Of a stretch of 64,000 nucleotides of DNA, positions 1 through 11,267 are shown piece by piece. Each line of letters opens with the position of its first letter. Positions within the stretch are counted from its first letter, which is position 1. Position numbers and translations under genes: made by a program. This DNA is from Podospora comata (taxonomy: Eukaryota > Ascomycota > Sordariomycetes > Sordariales > Podosporaceae), in assembly GCA_017354895.1 (NCBI GenBank), contig CP071497.1:3906001-3970000 (forward strand). Reading direction: 5' to 3'. The notes below the pieces were generated by a model that was given only the letters and a program-made list of their open reading frames with translations, made no database searches and was not told the origin of the DNA.

Positions 1-1797
1 CCGTGTTCTTGACTGATGGGTTGAGGATCTTGAACGTCCGGTTCTTGCTCGGGTCGAGGTCGTAACCACCAGTGGTGTCGATGACCGTCTTCTTGACCAT
101 GTAACCGTGGCCGTTGGGGTTGAGCTTGGGGTCGCGGGGCATAGCCTCGGCTTCTTCGTACGCGATCTGGTTGCCGTGGCCGCCGATCATGGGGTCGACG
201 CGGAGGGAGAAGAAGTGCTGGTGGTAACCGCCGAGGACGCCGGGGTGGACGACGGTGCCAAAGGGGTGCGGCACCTCGGTGAGGTCGAGGTCGAGGGGCT
301 GGGTGGACAAGATACCCGTTGCCCTGACTTCGTACGTGATGTCACCGGCTTGGTTGAAGATGAAGGCGAGGATGTACTCGTAGTTGCTGACCGTTAGGAT
401 AGACTGGAGGACGAGCTCGCGGTTGCGGACGACGACGGCGCGGTTGGTGCGGTAGTTGGTGTGCTTCCAGAGGAGACCAGAGTCTTGCTCGTGGATGCAG
501 ACGACGTTGGGGGCGTCGACGGGCTTGCCTTCGGCGTTGCCGAGGACAGAGGAGATGTAGTAGATGCTGCCGAGGCAGTCGCAGCCGAGCTGGAGGTTGT
601 TGGCTGTCAAACCAGCACCGACGTCACCCAAGTCAAAGGCGCACTTGCGGTGGAAAGGGTTGCGCGGGTCACCGTAAGGGATGGCCATGTCGGAGAGAGA
701 CAGGCGGTAGAACAAGGGGCGGTTGTCGTAGTGAACATCGTAGAGGACCATGCCCTCTCTCTGGTTGAAGCCGACCTTGAAGTCCCATTTCTGCCACTTC
801 AGTGTCCGGCCGAGCTCAGAGAAGGGCTCAACTGTGAACGAGGCTCCCTCAGGCTGGACAACCTGGAGAGGCTTGAGGTCGGTGCGCATGGTGTGGGCTT
901 CAGGGATGTACTCGTTTGCTGGGCGGTCCTGCCATGTGAAAGGCTTGATGGTCTCGTCATGGCCGGTAGGCATGATGTCGATACGAACCAGCTCGAGGGT
1001 GGCCGGGTCAATGACGGGAGAGACGGGAAGGGGGAAGGAGTAGTGGCAGCTGTCCTCTTCGGATGAGTTCTTGGGGTCGCGAAGGTAGAGGTTGCATTGC
1101 ATGACACGCTTGTCGTCAAAGAACTTGTCCTCCTTGATGCCGTCGGCACCTGTATAGTTTTAGTCATGTTCGGGTTCCCAAGATCAGCAAAAAGACATAC
1201 CATAAATCCAAGGATCCATCACAACCACCGCCCCCTCGGGAAGACCCAGCTTCTCAATCTCAGCCTTCACCTCGGGAATCTCCAGCACGGCCTTCTCAAC
1301 CTCCTCAAGCTCAGCCATATCACTGTTGGGGTGCTCAAAAGGCCCAAGCTTGGCGTTGAACTCGACCTTTTGAGTGGTCAAGTTGACAACCGCCTCATGG
1401 ACATTGTGCTGTGATGGAGTTTAGCATTTTGAGCAGTGACGGTAGAGAGGAAGGGCAGACTTACAGTTCCCCTAAGTGTATAAACAATAAAAGACTTCCT
1501 CTCAAGCGGCGCAGGCTTCTCACCCGCCCTCTCAGCAGCAAGCCAAGGGGCAAGAATCTTCTTCTCGGGCTCATGAAGAGTGTTGACCTTGAACTGGAGC
1601 TTCGTCCCTTCAGGCCACACAGACCTAACCAAGTCCGCACCCTTACTGATCTCCTCACCAGTCAAAGGACCAAGAGGATGTGTTACCGGCGCAGCCTTGG
1701 TCGCCTCGCTGGAAACAATAGCAGCCTTGACCGCAGCAGTGTTGTCAGTCTCGATGACCGGGGCCTGGGCGGCCTTTGCGTCTTGATTGGCAACCAT
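1..1797 (-). CDS. Copper amine oxidase, 5' part (cut by window edge)
   Basis: Oxidises primary amines to aldehydes, releasing ammonia and H2O2, using copper and a self-made topaquinone (TPQ). Three exons are in view: 1797-1465, 1408-1201 and 1149-1, giving about 563 residues of a family usually near 650-700. The TPQ precursor motif NYEY (Tyr about residue 437) is at 374-385. A copper-binding HQH pair (about 490/492) is at 215-223. The catalytic-base segment FDLGDVGAG (Asp about 353) precedes the conserved LGCDCLG. The remaining copper ligand and the C terminus lie outside the window. ATG 1797 was chosen because it has a strong CACAATGG context, while the in-frame ATG at 1869 lies only about 5 bp from a TATA box. 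No signal peptide is seen, so an intracellular, probably peroxisomal, enzyme is inferred. The family call is firm; the amine substrate is not known. Confidence 0.95.
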
Positions 1798-1873
1798 TGT
1801 GAGGATGTGGCGAGTGTGTCTGTGTTGTGTGATGAAAGGAGAAACAAGTGAATCAACCAAAGAGGACATCCCC

Positions 1874-1881
1874 TTTATATA
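1874..1881 (-). promoter_or_regulatory. TATA box of the copper amine oxidase gene
   Basis: The minus strand reads TATATAAA here, 77 bp upstream of the chosen ATG at 1797. This spacing suits a fungal core promoter and supports 1797 rather than 1869 as the translation start. Confidence 0.55.
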
Positions 1882-2655
1882 TCAAAACCATTTACTGAGG
1901 CGGAGTGCAGGGAGAGATGAATGAACAGTTACTCCACCCTATCCTCATTGATGATGATAAGACAGACAGGTTGAGATACGGGAGAGCTAGCCCAATCTGT
2001 TCCTAAAAACCGCAGGTAAATGGTGGGTTCGCATCCCGGTTCTTGGGCACCCAGCTGTTGTCCAATCCTTTGTGCCGTTGACTGCGCCGTTGCTGTCTTT
2101 GGTGTGCCGGTGTGGTGGACGCATACGTTGTCCCCACGTGAACCTACTTCGTCGACCATCTGTTCTGTTAGAGTCTGCCATAGATTGTTCCTCACTTCCG
2201 TTACCGTCAGGACCCCGCCCTGATAATGCATGGGCTTCCGTGACACTTGCTCGACATCTCACACTAGTATCAACAGGATATCCTGGTGTAAGCAAGACGT
2301 GCAACAAAGAGTAACACTCTCGATCGGATGCAGGGTGGATGGAGGTGTTCGATAAGGCGGGAAAGCCCCGCTCGCTTACCCCGCTGATCTCCGCATCCGC
2401 ATTCCGGACACATCGGAAACGTCATGCTCCAGGCCGAGATTCTGAAAAAGTGATCTGAACTCCAAGAAAAGGTGTAGTAGAAAGGCACAAGACTTTTAGA
2501 TTCCGGTGTATGAACTGTAGATAGAAGTCTGTATGCGTGTCCAAGATCGATGTCCAAAAGGCTGAGCCAGCCCCGAGATGCACGCTGTGCTGTGGTGGTG
2601 AGATCGGTTACCAAGCCAAACCAAACGAGAGCGGAGGGGTTCACACAAAGCCCAA
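1882..2655. other. Intergenic, no gene seen
   Basis: This stretch lies between the amine oxidase promoter and the stop codon of the next minus-strand gene. Open frames here lack ATG starts, coding character or recognisable motifs. It should hold the upstream control region of the amine oxidase and the 3' UTR of the neighbour. Confidence 0.5.
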
Positions 2656-3426
2656 TCACAAGAAGGAAGACGTAACCCTCCAAGACCCTGTAACAAGCCA
2701 AAGACGGGAATACCATCTGTGCAGCTCCTCCATCCATCCCGGCATTGGCCCCTGAATACCTTCAACCCTGCTGTTGCCGTTAAAAAAGCAGCTCTTAAGT
2801 CCAAGAACCACCTCGCCACGAGCCTTGTCAACACTGGCACTGATGACAAAAAGGCCATCCGAGTCTCTTGGGCCCGCGTTCCTCGGCGTATCACCGCAGC
2901 GGACAACAATCTCAGTTGGTGTCTTCTCAACAACCTCAAAGTGGTCAGTCAGCTGTGTACCTGGCTCATAGGTCGACTTGGATAGCTGATCAGCAGTCCA
3001 TAGCTGGGCAGCCGTGGCGGGTCTCTGGTATTTCCGGGCAAGATAGGCCCGTTGAAAGCGATATCCTGCAGGAGATGTAAAGTTAGTTCCAAAAATGGAT
3101 ATGGCGTGGTTTGTGACTGGTTGGGTGGGCGGTGGATGAGGGTGAGCCTCACCTAATCCTCCCCAGACACCACGGCAAAACTCCAGAGCCAGATCGCCCT
3201 CGCGCTGGAGGAGCTCGGGCTTGATTTTATCAAGTGGAATGCGCTTGTAGACGAGGTCTTGCGTTGAGGCATTATTGTGTCGGTTGTATTTGCGGAAGCT
3301 CTTTGAGCGCCATAAGGGGTCGTCTTCGGGCAGCGGGCTCTCAAGACGGGTGGTTGTGCCAAGATAGCCAACAGTTCCGGCTGTGGCCAGGAAGGCAGTC
3401 GTGAATGTTTTGCGGATGATGCCCAT
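2656..3426 (-). CDS. Conserved fungal protein of unknown function
   Basis: Two exons, 3426-3153 and 3065-2656, give 227 residues. Donor GTGAGG and acceptor CTGCAG keep the frame across GGLG|YRFQRAYL. The N terminus (about residues 6-25) is moderately hydrophobic and could be a membrane anchor or a mitochondrial signal. The rest is soluble and looks well conserved: a DPLWRSKSF segment, KIKPEL, CRGVWGGLG, GTQLTDHFEVV, VVRCGDTPRN, and a PMPGWMEELHRWY tail. It resembles unnamed proteins of filamentous ascomycetes; no enzyme motif is recognised. The longer open frame begins with GTG, so ATG 3426 is taken as the start. Function unknown. Confidence 0.8.
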   Translation of the reverse strand: MGIIRKTFTTAFLATAGTVGYLGTTTRLESPLPEDDPLWRSKSFRKYNRHNNASTQDLVYKRIPLDKIKPELLQREGDLALEFCRGVWGGLGEAHPHPPPTQPVTNHAISIFGTNFTSPAGYRFQRAYLARKYQRPATAAQLWTADQLSKSTYEPGTQLTDHFEVVEKTPTEIVVRCGDTPRNAGPRDSDGLFVISASVDKARGEVVLGLKSCFFNGNSRVEGIQGPMPGWMEELHRWYSRLWLVTGSWRVTSSFL

Positions 3427-5078
3427 GTTTGTTGGTTTGTTTGTTGTCACTGCAAAAGGGTTCACCTGGTCTCGGGTGTATTGAAAGGATGGTGGCCGAT
3501 GGGTTGGCCACTGTTGGTTGACCCGATCGGTTGGACGAGCGGCTGGACGGCTGCGGCACGGTCGGAGGTTGGCTGGGTGGGTCGAGAGATGAGGGGCATC
3601 TCCCGATTAGTTGGTGCATTCTGATTGGCTGCAGTGGATCAGCCCTATTCCGCTTCTAAGATGGGCAAGTCCACTTACACGGGACCTATCGGCAGGGCAC
3701 ATGACCTGAAGGCCGCTACCACGGCGCCGGTAAGACTCAACTGCTATCGGATTTGTGTTTGCAACATCAAATTCATGTTACTGAAATTTTGGATCACTTA
3801 TCGGGAGCCGATAAAGATCCCCATCTGTGTTATTTTCCCGAATCTGGAGCTGAGTGCTTGAGTGAGTCGATTCATGTGGAGCACGTTGTCTTATCATTCT
3901 CACCCATCAACTTCGATCATGACATGTCAAATTACCAACTACACTCCTGAGGCGCCATCGTGGTGTTTTTCTTTTTTTTGGATTTCCTAAGCAACCTGGC
4001 TTAGCTGGTGAGTTCCCCTACTTCAGTGCCACCTCCCTCAATACTATTCCAGAGTCCATCCACGCCCCTGACCACTATGGTAAGGAAATAGGTTCACTAT
4101 CTTCGTCGTCTTTGCCGGTATCGGCATCATGATTATAGGCGCCTCGGGTTGTGATGGTTGAATCACAACACTCTGCCCAACACTTCTCCTCGCTCCCTTC
4201 CGTCCAAACAAACTCGTATACAACATCAGATACGGTTCTGTACTACACTACCACCCAGCTGACCAGACACACGGCCACACCCATGGCCATACATGTAACA
4301 TACTGGCAACAAAAGAAGAGCGAAATCATTCAAGAGGGAGTAGGGCGGGAAAAGAAAGAACTCTCCACGCCAGAAATTTAGAAACTTGAGATCCTTATTG
4401 TTGTCTAAAAAGCTTAGACAGGAGATCCTTTTGGACTTAACCGATGAATTGCGAGTTAACAACATAATGAAGGCCGAGACTGCCCAGAATATACACGTCC
4501 TGTAAATATGTGCTGGCTTGAACTCGTTGTTTGTATCTTGGCTTGGTGTTATGTTTGTCTGAGGACTGTGAAGCATGATGAATACAGGCTTGAAAACAGG
4601 TATGACTGCCCTTGTGTTGATAGGTATGATATTCCGAGTTTAGTTGCTTTAGTGATTTCCAACAACAGGAAGTTGGCTAGGTAAGGTAGATAGTTCGATA
4701 GCAACCTGGAAGTTAAGGAGCGGCACTTTATATACCTAAAGGGAGGTACAGTAAACTGACCAACATAATGAAGCTGGAAGGAGAAGGAACTGATGATGGA
4801 TCAAGAAGTGAACTCAAATTTATTGACATTGTGACCGAACGATTGGTCCTTAAAGACTCAAATTTGCTCTGACTGCCACAGAGGTTAAACTTTTATAATT
4901 ATCTGCCAGGCTTTTGTCACCAAGATATCTGACTAGAGGTAACTTTGTCATTGACGCAAAAAGCTCTGTTCAGCCACCATTGCTTGACACTCATTGGTAT
5001 TAATCCAGTCATGTGGATGAGATCGCATCCGGGACCAAAGGTTTAACCCATCACCAAGACTGGTCCCTCTCCTTCCCT
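3427..5078. other. Intergenic, no gene seen
   Basis: About 1.65 kb without a convincing gene. Short open frames on both strands have no motif, no splice-supported extension and poor composition. AT content rises around 4400-4900. It probably holds the promoter of the unknown protein at its left end and the 3' UTR of the two-TM gene at its right end. Confidence 0.45.
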
Positions 5079-5966
5079 TCACTGCGTCCTGTTCTGTGTA
5101 TCTGATTCCTCATACCGAGGAGGCAGTGTTTCATTCCCAGATTGTGTGGCTGTTACACTTGCCCCTGCGCGAGCTTGGGAGCTCTCAACATCCGCCATCC
5201 TGTGGCGTAAGATACTTAGGTTCTCAGCAGTCAAAGGGCAACTTTGAAGCGAGCCCCTCTGTGCTGCTGATGTATTGATCCGAGATTGTTGGCTGGTCGA
5301 ACCGCCCCCACGGGACCTAGAGCGTCTTTGAGTGTATGTATTTGGCCTTGGTTGTTCTGTGGCTGTATGTCTAGACGGCTTCGGCACTGCCGTTCTTGCT
5401 CGCTCTGGTGCGGCCACCATAGGGACCTGAGGTTGCGGTGCAGAATTCACAAGCTCTGTCCCAGGGGCTGCTCCCTCTCCTCTAATTGCAGAAGGAGCTC
5501 GGTCGGTTTCGCTCTCACCCCCAACCTCCAGGTCGACATCTGTCTTCCTTTTGTTCTTAGCCTTCTTATTTTCCTTCTCAAACTTAGGTAGATTGAGACA
5601 AGGGCACTCCACCCCACAGCACGTCTTGATACCGATCTTCTTCACCGCTGCACAAGGTAGCACAGACAAAGACCCAGATGCCATAACGACAAGGAAGCCG
5701 CCCAGTCCTACAACCAGGAGAGCCGGTAATGTAAACACAAACAGGAAATAGAGCATAAAGTAACACGGGAACAAGCAGCCCTCCTGCCGGCAGAGCCTGA
5801 TACACTTGGGTTCGTCATCGGCCCATGCACGCGAACACACCATCGCACTGGCGAGAAGGAAGGATATCACAGCCCAGACGATGGCAACGACTATCCCTAT
5901 TGATGTTAACCGGTTTCCGGTGAGGTTCATGAACCACTCATCGATTGATGGTGGCATGTTGTCCAT
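5079..5966 (-). CDS. Two-TM membrane protein with cysteine clusters and a C-terminal PPxY motif
   Basis: A single exon of 295 residues from ATG 5966; the open frame extends upstream only to a TTG. Two hydrophobic helices are visible, about residues 20-43 (IVVAIVWAVISFLLASAMV) and about 70-100 (MLYFLFVFTLPALLVVGLGG). Between them lies a Cys-rich loop (CIRLCRQEGCLFPC), and after the second comes KTCCGVECPC, a possible palmitoylation or metal-binding cluster. The C-terminal 160 residues are polar, basic and low-complexity, ending close to LPPRYEES. PPRY fits the PPxY signature bound by WW domains of Rsp5/Nedd4 ubiquitin ligases. This suggests a membrane adaptor or cargo controlled by ubiquitination; that is inference. 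No named family is recognised. Confidence 0.7.
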   Translation of the reverse strand: MDNMPPSIDEWFMNLTGNRLTSIGIVVAIVWAVISFLLASAMVCSRAWADDEPKCIRLCRQEGCLFPCYFMLYFLFVFTLPALLVVGLGGFLVVMASGSLSVLPCAAVKKIGIKTCCGVECPCLNLPKFEKENKKAKNKRKTDVDLEVGGESETDRAPSAIRGEGAAPGTELVNSAPQPQVPMVAAPERARTAVPKPSRHTATEQPRPNTYTQRRSRSRGGGSTSQQSRINTSAAQRGSLQSCPLTAENLSILRHRMADVESSQARAGASVTATQSGNETLPPRYEESDTQNRTQ

Positions 5967-6699
5967 GTTCCAGGTTCTTTGCGGTGATGGTAACGGCTGG
6001 GGTGATGATGATGCTGGCAAGCGTTGATCCAGACAAATGAACTTGGATGAATGGATGCAGCTTCGTGATGGCGATGAATCGTGAAAAATGGGATTCCGGG
6101 TGTGGTGTAGGTAATATTGCAGGAATTCACTGCCTCAAACTTGCTCTGGTTAATCGTTGTTGTTAAAGTTTGCAAGTGACTGCGGCACTCAACAGCCACC
6201 GACTTCATCGGCGTCATTCTCCACCGCGGGGATAGATTCAGGTTGTCAAGGTGTAAATTGCAAGAAGGGTATCTCTGAGGGAGTGTAAAAAACTCTAGGA
6301 TCTATAATACATGATTTAATGGATACAAAATTGAAGTGAGGTTGAAGTCCATCTCTTGCCGTGAATGTTTGTTACATCAATGAGTGAGAATACATGATTT
6401 CGTTCTTCGAGAGCTAAACGCACATTGTAAGAAAAGGCCAATGACAAAAGAGAGAAAATACAGAAATGAGATCTTTGGCTTGAAATGAGGGTATCCGGTG
6501 GTCTAATAAACAACATGACAAAAGGAAGAAATGGCGAGCTGCCAGGCAGGTACCGCAGAGTGCGATCATAAACAGTAACTTTAACGAATAATTAGCACAA
6601 GTGGAGGATCGCAATCTGGACAGAGGGCGTACCAGAATAATACGAGAACAAAATTAACCCATCGGTAATCATAAAACATCCCCATCTTCATCGTCATCC
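5967..6699. other. Intergenic, no gene seen
   Basis: Upstream region of the two-TM gene and 3' flank of the small Cys/Tyr-rich gene. It is AT-leaning, with only short open frames that lack ATG starts or motifs. Confidence 0.45.
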
Positions 6700-7014
6700 T
6701 CAAACATAAGCGTGGCAGCTCCGACACCGTCTCAAGCTAGGCGTCGATGGCCTTGGAGTGGGGATCCACCTCCGGCAACGCTCATGGTTGCGGCGCCGGC
6801 AGGTGGCCCAGTCATCTCCATACCAGCAGTAGTTGTCATCGTCACGACGGTAGGTTCGGCGATATCTTCTGCGGGTGCGGGCATAGCAAAAGTAGTACCC
6901 GGTTGTGTGGCAGTAGCTGTAGCGCTCACAAAAGATGCACCATTCCAGGCCAGTGCGGAAGTTGTGCCCGAAGCCGTAGCTGTATTCGGGGGTGGACGGG
7001 TAGGGCCACACCAT
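6700..7014 (-). CDS. Small cysteine- and tyrosine-rich protein, unknown
   Basis: An open frame of 104 residues from ATG 7014, in the strong context TCAAAATGG. The middle is dense in Cys, Tyr and Arg: WCIFCERYSYC, GYYFCYARTRRRYRR, DDDNYCWYGDDWATC. There are ten cysteines or so in 100 residues. No signal peptide or membrane helix is seen, so an intracellular metal-binding or structural protein is possible. A TTAAAAGG-like element and pyrimidine-rich leader lie upstream on the same strand. Competing open frames exist on both strands, but they are Ala/Val/Thr-rich and look like shadows. No family is recognised. Confidence 0.45.
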   Translation of the reverse strand: MVWPYPSTPEYSYGFGHNFRTGLEWCIFCERYSYCHTTGYYFCYARTRRRYRRTYRRDDDNYCWYGDDWATCRRRNHERCRRWIPTPRPSTPSLRRCRSCHAYV

Positions 7015-9793
7015 TTTGACCAGCCTGCTGAATCTCAGTCTGGTCAACAGTGGTGGTTGGGTGATGGTTGATATCTGTAATTTGGTGTAGTTTTGGTGTA
7101 GCTTCCAGGTCGTCACAAAGAAACTTGAGATCTTAACGAGTGCGGTTTGAATGACCAGTGATTACACTGAGAGAAAAAGAATGAACGCCCGAAGACGTCC
7201 AACACAAAGAGGCAGCCTTTTAAGCAGCATTTTCCTGCTATTTCCCCAGCCCATCATGCGGGCGCTGTCTTAACCTTTGGCCATTGCCTGACCACAATGA
7301 TTCATAGCAGAAACAAAGAATAAAATCACGATGGCGAGGGTTTGCAAGATATAAAGTTTATGCCGTGGTCCAACCTCGACGTTGGTGATGCTTTTCAGGT
7401 CATGCATGATGGGGCTGGGAGGCCATGCTGAAGTGGCAGGCGACCAATCTGATGGGCGTGCGTTGGGGTCAGCTGCCCGACTTGCTCCCACCTGCCACCT
7501 GCCACAACTCTAAATTTCCATTTTTCCTTGGTTTTGCTGTTCGATTTCCACCGTTTGAAATTATGTCAGCCAAACTTGCAAGGAGCCCGGTGGACTTACC
7601 AGCTCAAGGGTGTTTACCGTGGTCGGATTTGACCTTCGGTGAACCGCCAGTCATCAACAGAACTTGATCCTGAAGGTCGCTTTTTTGTCGTTTGATTGAA
7701 TTCCATCCACATGATCGAAATCCATCATGCGCCGCCCAAAAGTCAACCACCACTGTTCTCAACTGATCAATATTTTCTTGGATATTTTCTTCTAATTCTC
7801 CAAATCTCTTGTCGCCCAGATCGACGCTTAGGGTTCCGAATGATGTAAGCTCACTGACGAGACATCGTGATATGAACTGCGCTCATATTCAGCGACGATC
7901 AACTACTGCCGGCCATACCGATCTTACTAGACCATGACCGTGTAACCTCAACCTTGTTCCTCATCTGGGTGCTCCCTTCATACAGATCTTTCACCTTGAC
8001 CGGTCGATGAGTCTTGGCATAATCTGCCACCGCAGATTCTTCCACGGTGACAGATTATATCTCTCGTAAGCGGCTTGTCTCGGTCAGTTACTACTCAACT
8101 AGTTATTGCTCTGTCTGCCTTTCCATCCGGCTGCCGGCAGTTACTTCTTGTCACCATGTTGTCTACCGGAATGCTACACCCCTGAACTGACTGGGTTTGA
8201 TGCAGATATCCCAAAGCCTTCTCGTACTACATCTATTAGGTTGCACAGCAGAACTTTACAGAAGAGCTCTGTATCACCGAATGCTGGCAGAATGACTACG
8301 GTATCTAGGAAAGAAACGTGTATTGCTGAGTGTTCAGATACCGACGACAAAGACAAAGGATCGATCAAGAATGACCCTGTGCATGGACCGCAGAGCCTCT
8401 GGCGGGAGTGCCCGTCTTCGGGTCAGGGCCAAGCTTCCGTTCCCGCCTCAGCGGCTCAGCACCTACCTTGGCCTTTGGGTGTATTAGCTTTATGAGTAAG
8501 CAACCTGCCGATGTTGAAGTTCATGTTTAACTCGCCCTGCAGACCGGCTCTGCGAGACAAGAGAATGGTAGGTATGGGATGATGACTGCCGATGACACAA
8601 GTTCGCTCGCTTTCCCCTCATGTTGTGTACGTGCCACAGTGAGGAGGTTGACAGGAACCTACGAGGGCTCTCGCACTATGGGTGCCACGGCATGACGGCA
8701 TCACAAATCAGGCACCGAGTCCCTGACCTCAACAGACAGGCTACAGTTGCATCCCGTCGATCCGGAGGCCTGACAGGTTGTTCAGTTCCGTGTCCTTCTG
8801 CACCATGATGGCCACGTCCCCTCTGCAGTCTGCAAACCCCTGAGGCTTCCGACATGAGACATTCCACCCAATGAGAACGTCGACTGTAAGCAGCCACTTG
8901 AATACTTGGACATCAGTTAACGTGGCGTGGTAGGTGAAACTGGACTATCTAATGGCTGATACAGTGATACTGAAGAATACCAATAGTAGATTGTGGTTTG
9001 AGTCGGTCGTTGCATTGTATTCAGAGCCTTTGCGGACTTTTACAACGTGATGGCAGAAATTAGGGACTACCTACTTACCTACATCGCTCTATCAGCCCCA
9101 TGTACAGTACGCGCCATGCGTGTTGGCTGAGGCGACAGGTTTCTCCCCTCGGTCCGATCTGGCGAGGCCTTGGACGTCCCCATCGTCACAACTCGGGCGT
9201 AGTTCGAACTGAATCTCACCTAGCTGATCATCTTTGACATATAGGTGATGATACGGGGAAAGAAAGCACACCTCACGGCGGTGAGCTGATTTCTCATCTT
9301 TGCGTCAAATGCATATCATGGAGGACTCAATCCGTAAGACGATGGCTCGAACGGGCAGGTCGACATTCTGATAGCGCCGCTTCTACTGAGATATTTTACA
9401 GCACGGAGACACGGAGTAATGAACATGGAGACATCGGCAGAACAGTCATTCACGATGCTGACTGTAAATGAGACACACTCACCATCATAGTCCGTCGAAC
9501 TTCCTTTTCCGGGCTTCCAGAGGCAGGCTGACTACAGCGGCAGAGATATGCCGGTCTTCGGAACAGGCTTGGAGTCCTCTCCTCTCGAAGTCACTAGATC
9601 CTAGCTTCTCAAGGTCCACGACATGAAAGCCACAGGTCAAGTCATGTTGTGACATCTATATCAAGGACGCTCTCTCCTCACTTTCGCTACCCCTTTTTTT
9701 TATCAACATTCTCACCCTCAGGAGTCCAAGCAAACCAACAATAGTACTTTACCCACCACAAACAAACCCTTTGAAACCCCCAAACCCACCAAA
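7015..9793. other. Long intergenic region, no gene seen
   Basis: About 2.8 kb. The first 200 bp are the likely promoter of the small Cys/Tyr-rich gene; the last 150 bp, with a TATA-like ctatatc near 9657 and a CT-rich leader, serve the beta-barrel gene. Open frames in between (for example near 8106-8495) have neither good starts, splice-supported extensions nor motifs. No repeat or RNA gene was recognised. Confidence 0.45.
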
Positions 9794-10228
9794 ATGTTCA
9801 TCCCAACTAGCACACTCACCACCCTCGCGGTGGCCTTCCTCTCCCTCGCCTCCGCAGCCCCCACCACACCCGCCCCGGCCTCTCCCCTCGAGGTTGAAGC
9901 CCGTGAGATTGCTGCCCGCGCTAGAGGACAGTTCACTTGGTACAACACCGGCCTGGGTGCTTGCGGAAAGTGGAACAACGACGGTGAGCTCGTTGTTGCG
10001 CTTAACCGCCATGTATTTGATCCTCAGACCCCGAATGGGAACCCTAACAACAATCCTTTGTGTGGGAGGATGATTCGGGCTAGCTATAATGGGAAAACGG
10101 TTGATGTTAGGGTTGTGGATAGATGCCCTGGGTGCGCTGCTGGTGATTTGGACTTGAGCCCGACTGCGTTTCAGAGGTTGGCGTCGCTTGGTACAGGGAG
10201 GATTACGGGGGATTGGTGGTGGATTTGA
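9794..10228 (+). CDS. Secreted double-psi beta-barrel (RlpA-like/barwin-like) protein
   Basis: A single exon of 144 residues starting at an ATG in the context CCAAAATG. Residues 1-21 form a classical signal peptide (TLAVAFLSLASAAP), followed by a short Pro/Thr linker and a possible dibasic region. The mature domain carries the fold's marks: GQFTWYNTGLGACG, PLCGRMI, VRVVDRCPGC, and DLSPTAFQRLAS before a terminal GDWWW. It resembles the expansin/endoglucanase-45-like double-psi beta-barrel proteins that fungi secrete in small single-domain form. These lack hydrolytic activity as far as known and may bind or loosen walls. Four cysteines suggest two disulfides. Confidence 0.93.
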   Translation: MFIPTSTLTTLAVAFLSLASAAPTTPAPASPLEVEAREIAARARGQFTWYNTGLGACGKWNNDGELVVALNRHVFDPQTPNGNPNNNPLCGRMIRASYNGKTVDVRVVDRCPGCAAGDLDLSPTAFQRLASLGTGRITGDWWWI

Positions 10229-10585
10229 AGGAGTGGATATGTGGGGGAGAGGGGAGGTTGAGGTGAGATCTGGCAGGGAGAATGGTGATGGACGACGGGT
10301 GGTTCGGGTTGACTGGAGGATACTTTGTTTGTTACATTCGCTTCTTGGGGTGGGAGGTGTTTGATGGGGGAGATTGATGTGTGCGAGATTGAGCTGTTAG
10401 CATACCTGGAGGAGACCAGACTGGAGGTACATTTAGCTAGTACATTCGCTTATATTTATTTACATCTTTTTTTTAAACCTATGACTGCTTTGCTGTGCTT
10501 TTATCAGTGAATCCAAAGAAAGCCCGAATAGAGAGAGACTGCGAACAACAAAACGCTTGCGGGTACCTATGTGTAGGTAATGAGC
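10229..10585. other. Intergenic, no gene seen
   Basis: 3' flank of the beta-barrel gene. No open frame with a motif and no repeat was recognised. Confidence 0.4.
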
Positions 10586-11267
10586 CTACTGTGGCAAAGG
10601 TGAAGAACCATGAACCTTCCCCAAATCCTGTCTCATCTGATCCGTAAAAAGGTTATAGATAACCTTCCTTAACTGCCTCTGCTCTGCATTTTTGCCCGCC
10701 ACCGAATCTTCAGCCTCGAGCACAGTGAATGCACGCCGTACAAAGGGCCCAACGTTGCTGTTCTCACCGACAGTCCCCGAGGAGAGAGCCCTGAAGATCC
10801 TCTTCATGCCCGCCAATCTTTTGACGATCCTGAGGACCTCGGCGCCATCCTTCTGATCAAAGATTTCCCACACCTTGATCGTATATGGCACAAGTGCCGC
10901 CAGTCCGGCAGCATACCTATGCTGTGGCAAAGGAGCTCCCCCTCACTTTCTTGACACTGCTGGCTCGGGAGATCCCGATGTCCTCTCCAGGCAGGATAAA
11001 ATCCGATCTCTGGTGGAAATTGTCGCCCACAACGTTACCGCTCCGCGTCGCCGAGTTGATTTTGATGACAGTGCTGAGGCCCACGGGGGAGAAGTTCTCA
11101 ATAGGCAGGTTTCGGAGAGACCCAAACAAAGCGGCCTTGTTCTTTTCAACAGCCTTCTTGATGAGCGCCTCAGGGTCGGGCTTGTGGGTGTCGTCATTCT
11201 TCAACTGGTAGAGGTCCTTACCAGTTCTGACACGAGCGGTCTTCCCCCTCTGCACTTGGCAGCTCAA
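10586..11267 (-). pseudogene. Subtilase (peptidase S8) fragment, truncated and inverted
   Basis: Two overlapping minus-strand open frames (11267-10917 and 10930-10586) together carry the C-terminal half of an S8 domain. The first contains SDFILPGEDI and ends at VRGSSFATA, the segment with the catalytic Ser (family GTS-x-AT). The next begins in another frame with YAAGLAALVPYTIK, which continues the same helix. About four extra bases, including TAG, separate them. A tail of about 90 residues follows. The Asp and His catalytic segments are absent. The first ~15 codons of the upstream frame are antisense to ankyrin sequence, so true subtilase homology begins near 11225. The adjacent plus-strand ankyrin relic suggests that one parent gene was broken by an inversion. 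Confidence 0.7.

Noticed and set aside
461-1066. 201-codon plus-strand frame in the amine oxidase locus
   Set aside because: It is antisense to clear amine oxidase coding sequence with catalytic motifs; a shadow frame.
1798-1869. In-frame upstream ATG for the copper amine oxidase
   Set aside because: It lies within about 5 bp of the TATA box, so it is unlikely to be in the transcript; the ATG at 1797 has the better context.
2020-2050. B-box-like GGTTCGCATCC
   Set aside because: One key base differs, and there is no A box or cloverleaf upstream.
8106-8495. 129-codon plus-strand frame in the long intergenic region
   Set aside because: Low-complexity Ser/Pro composition, no homology recognised, no splice-supported extension.
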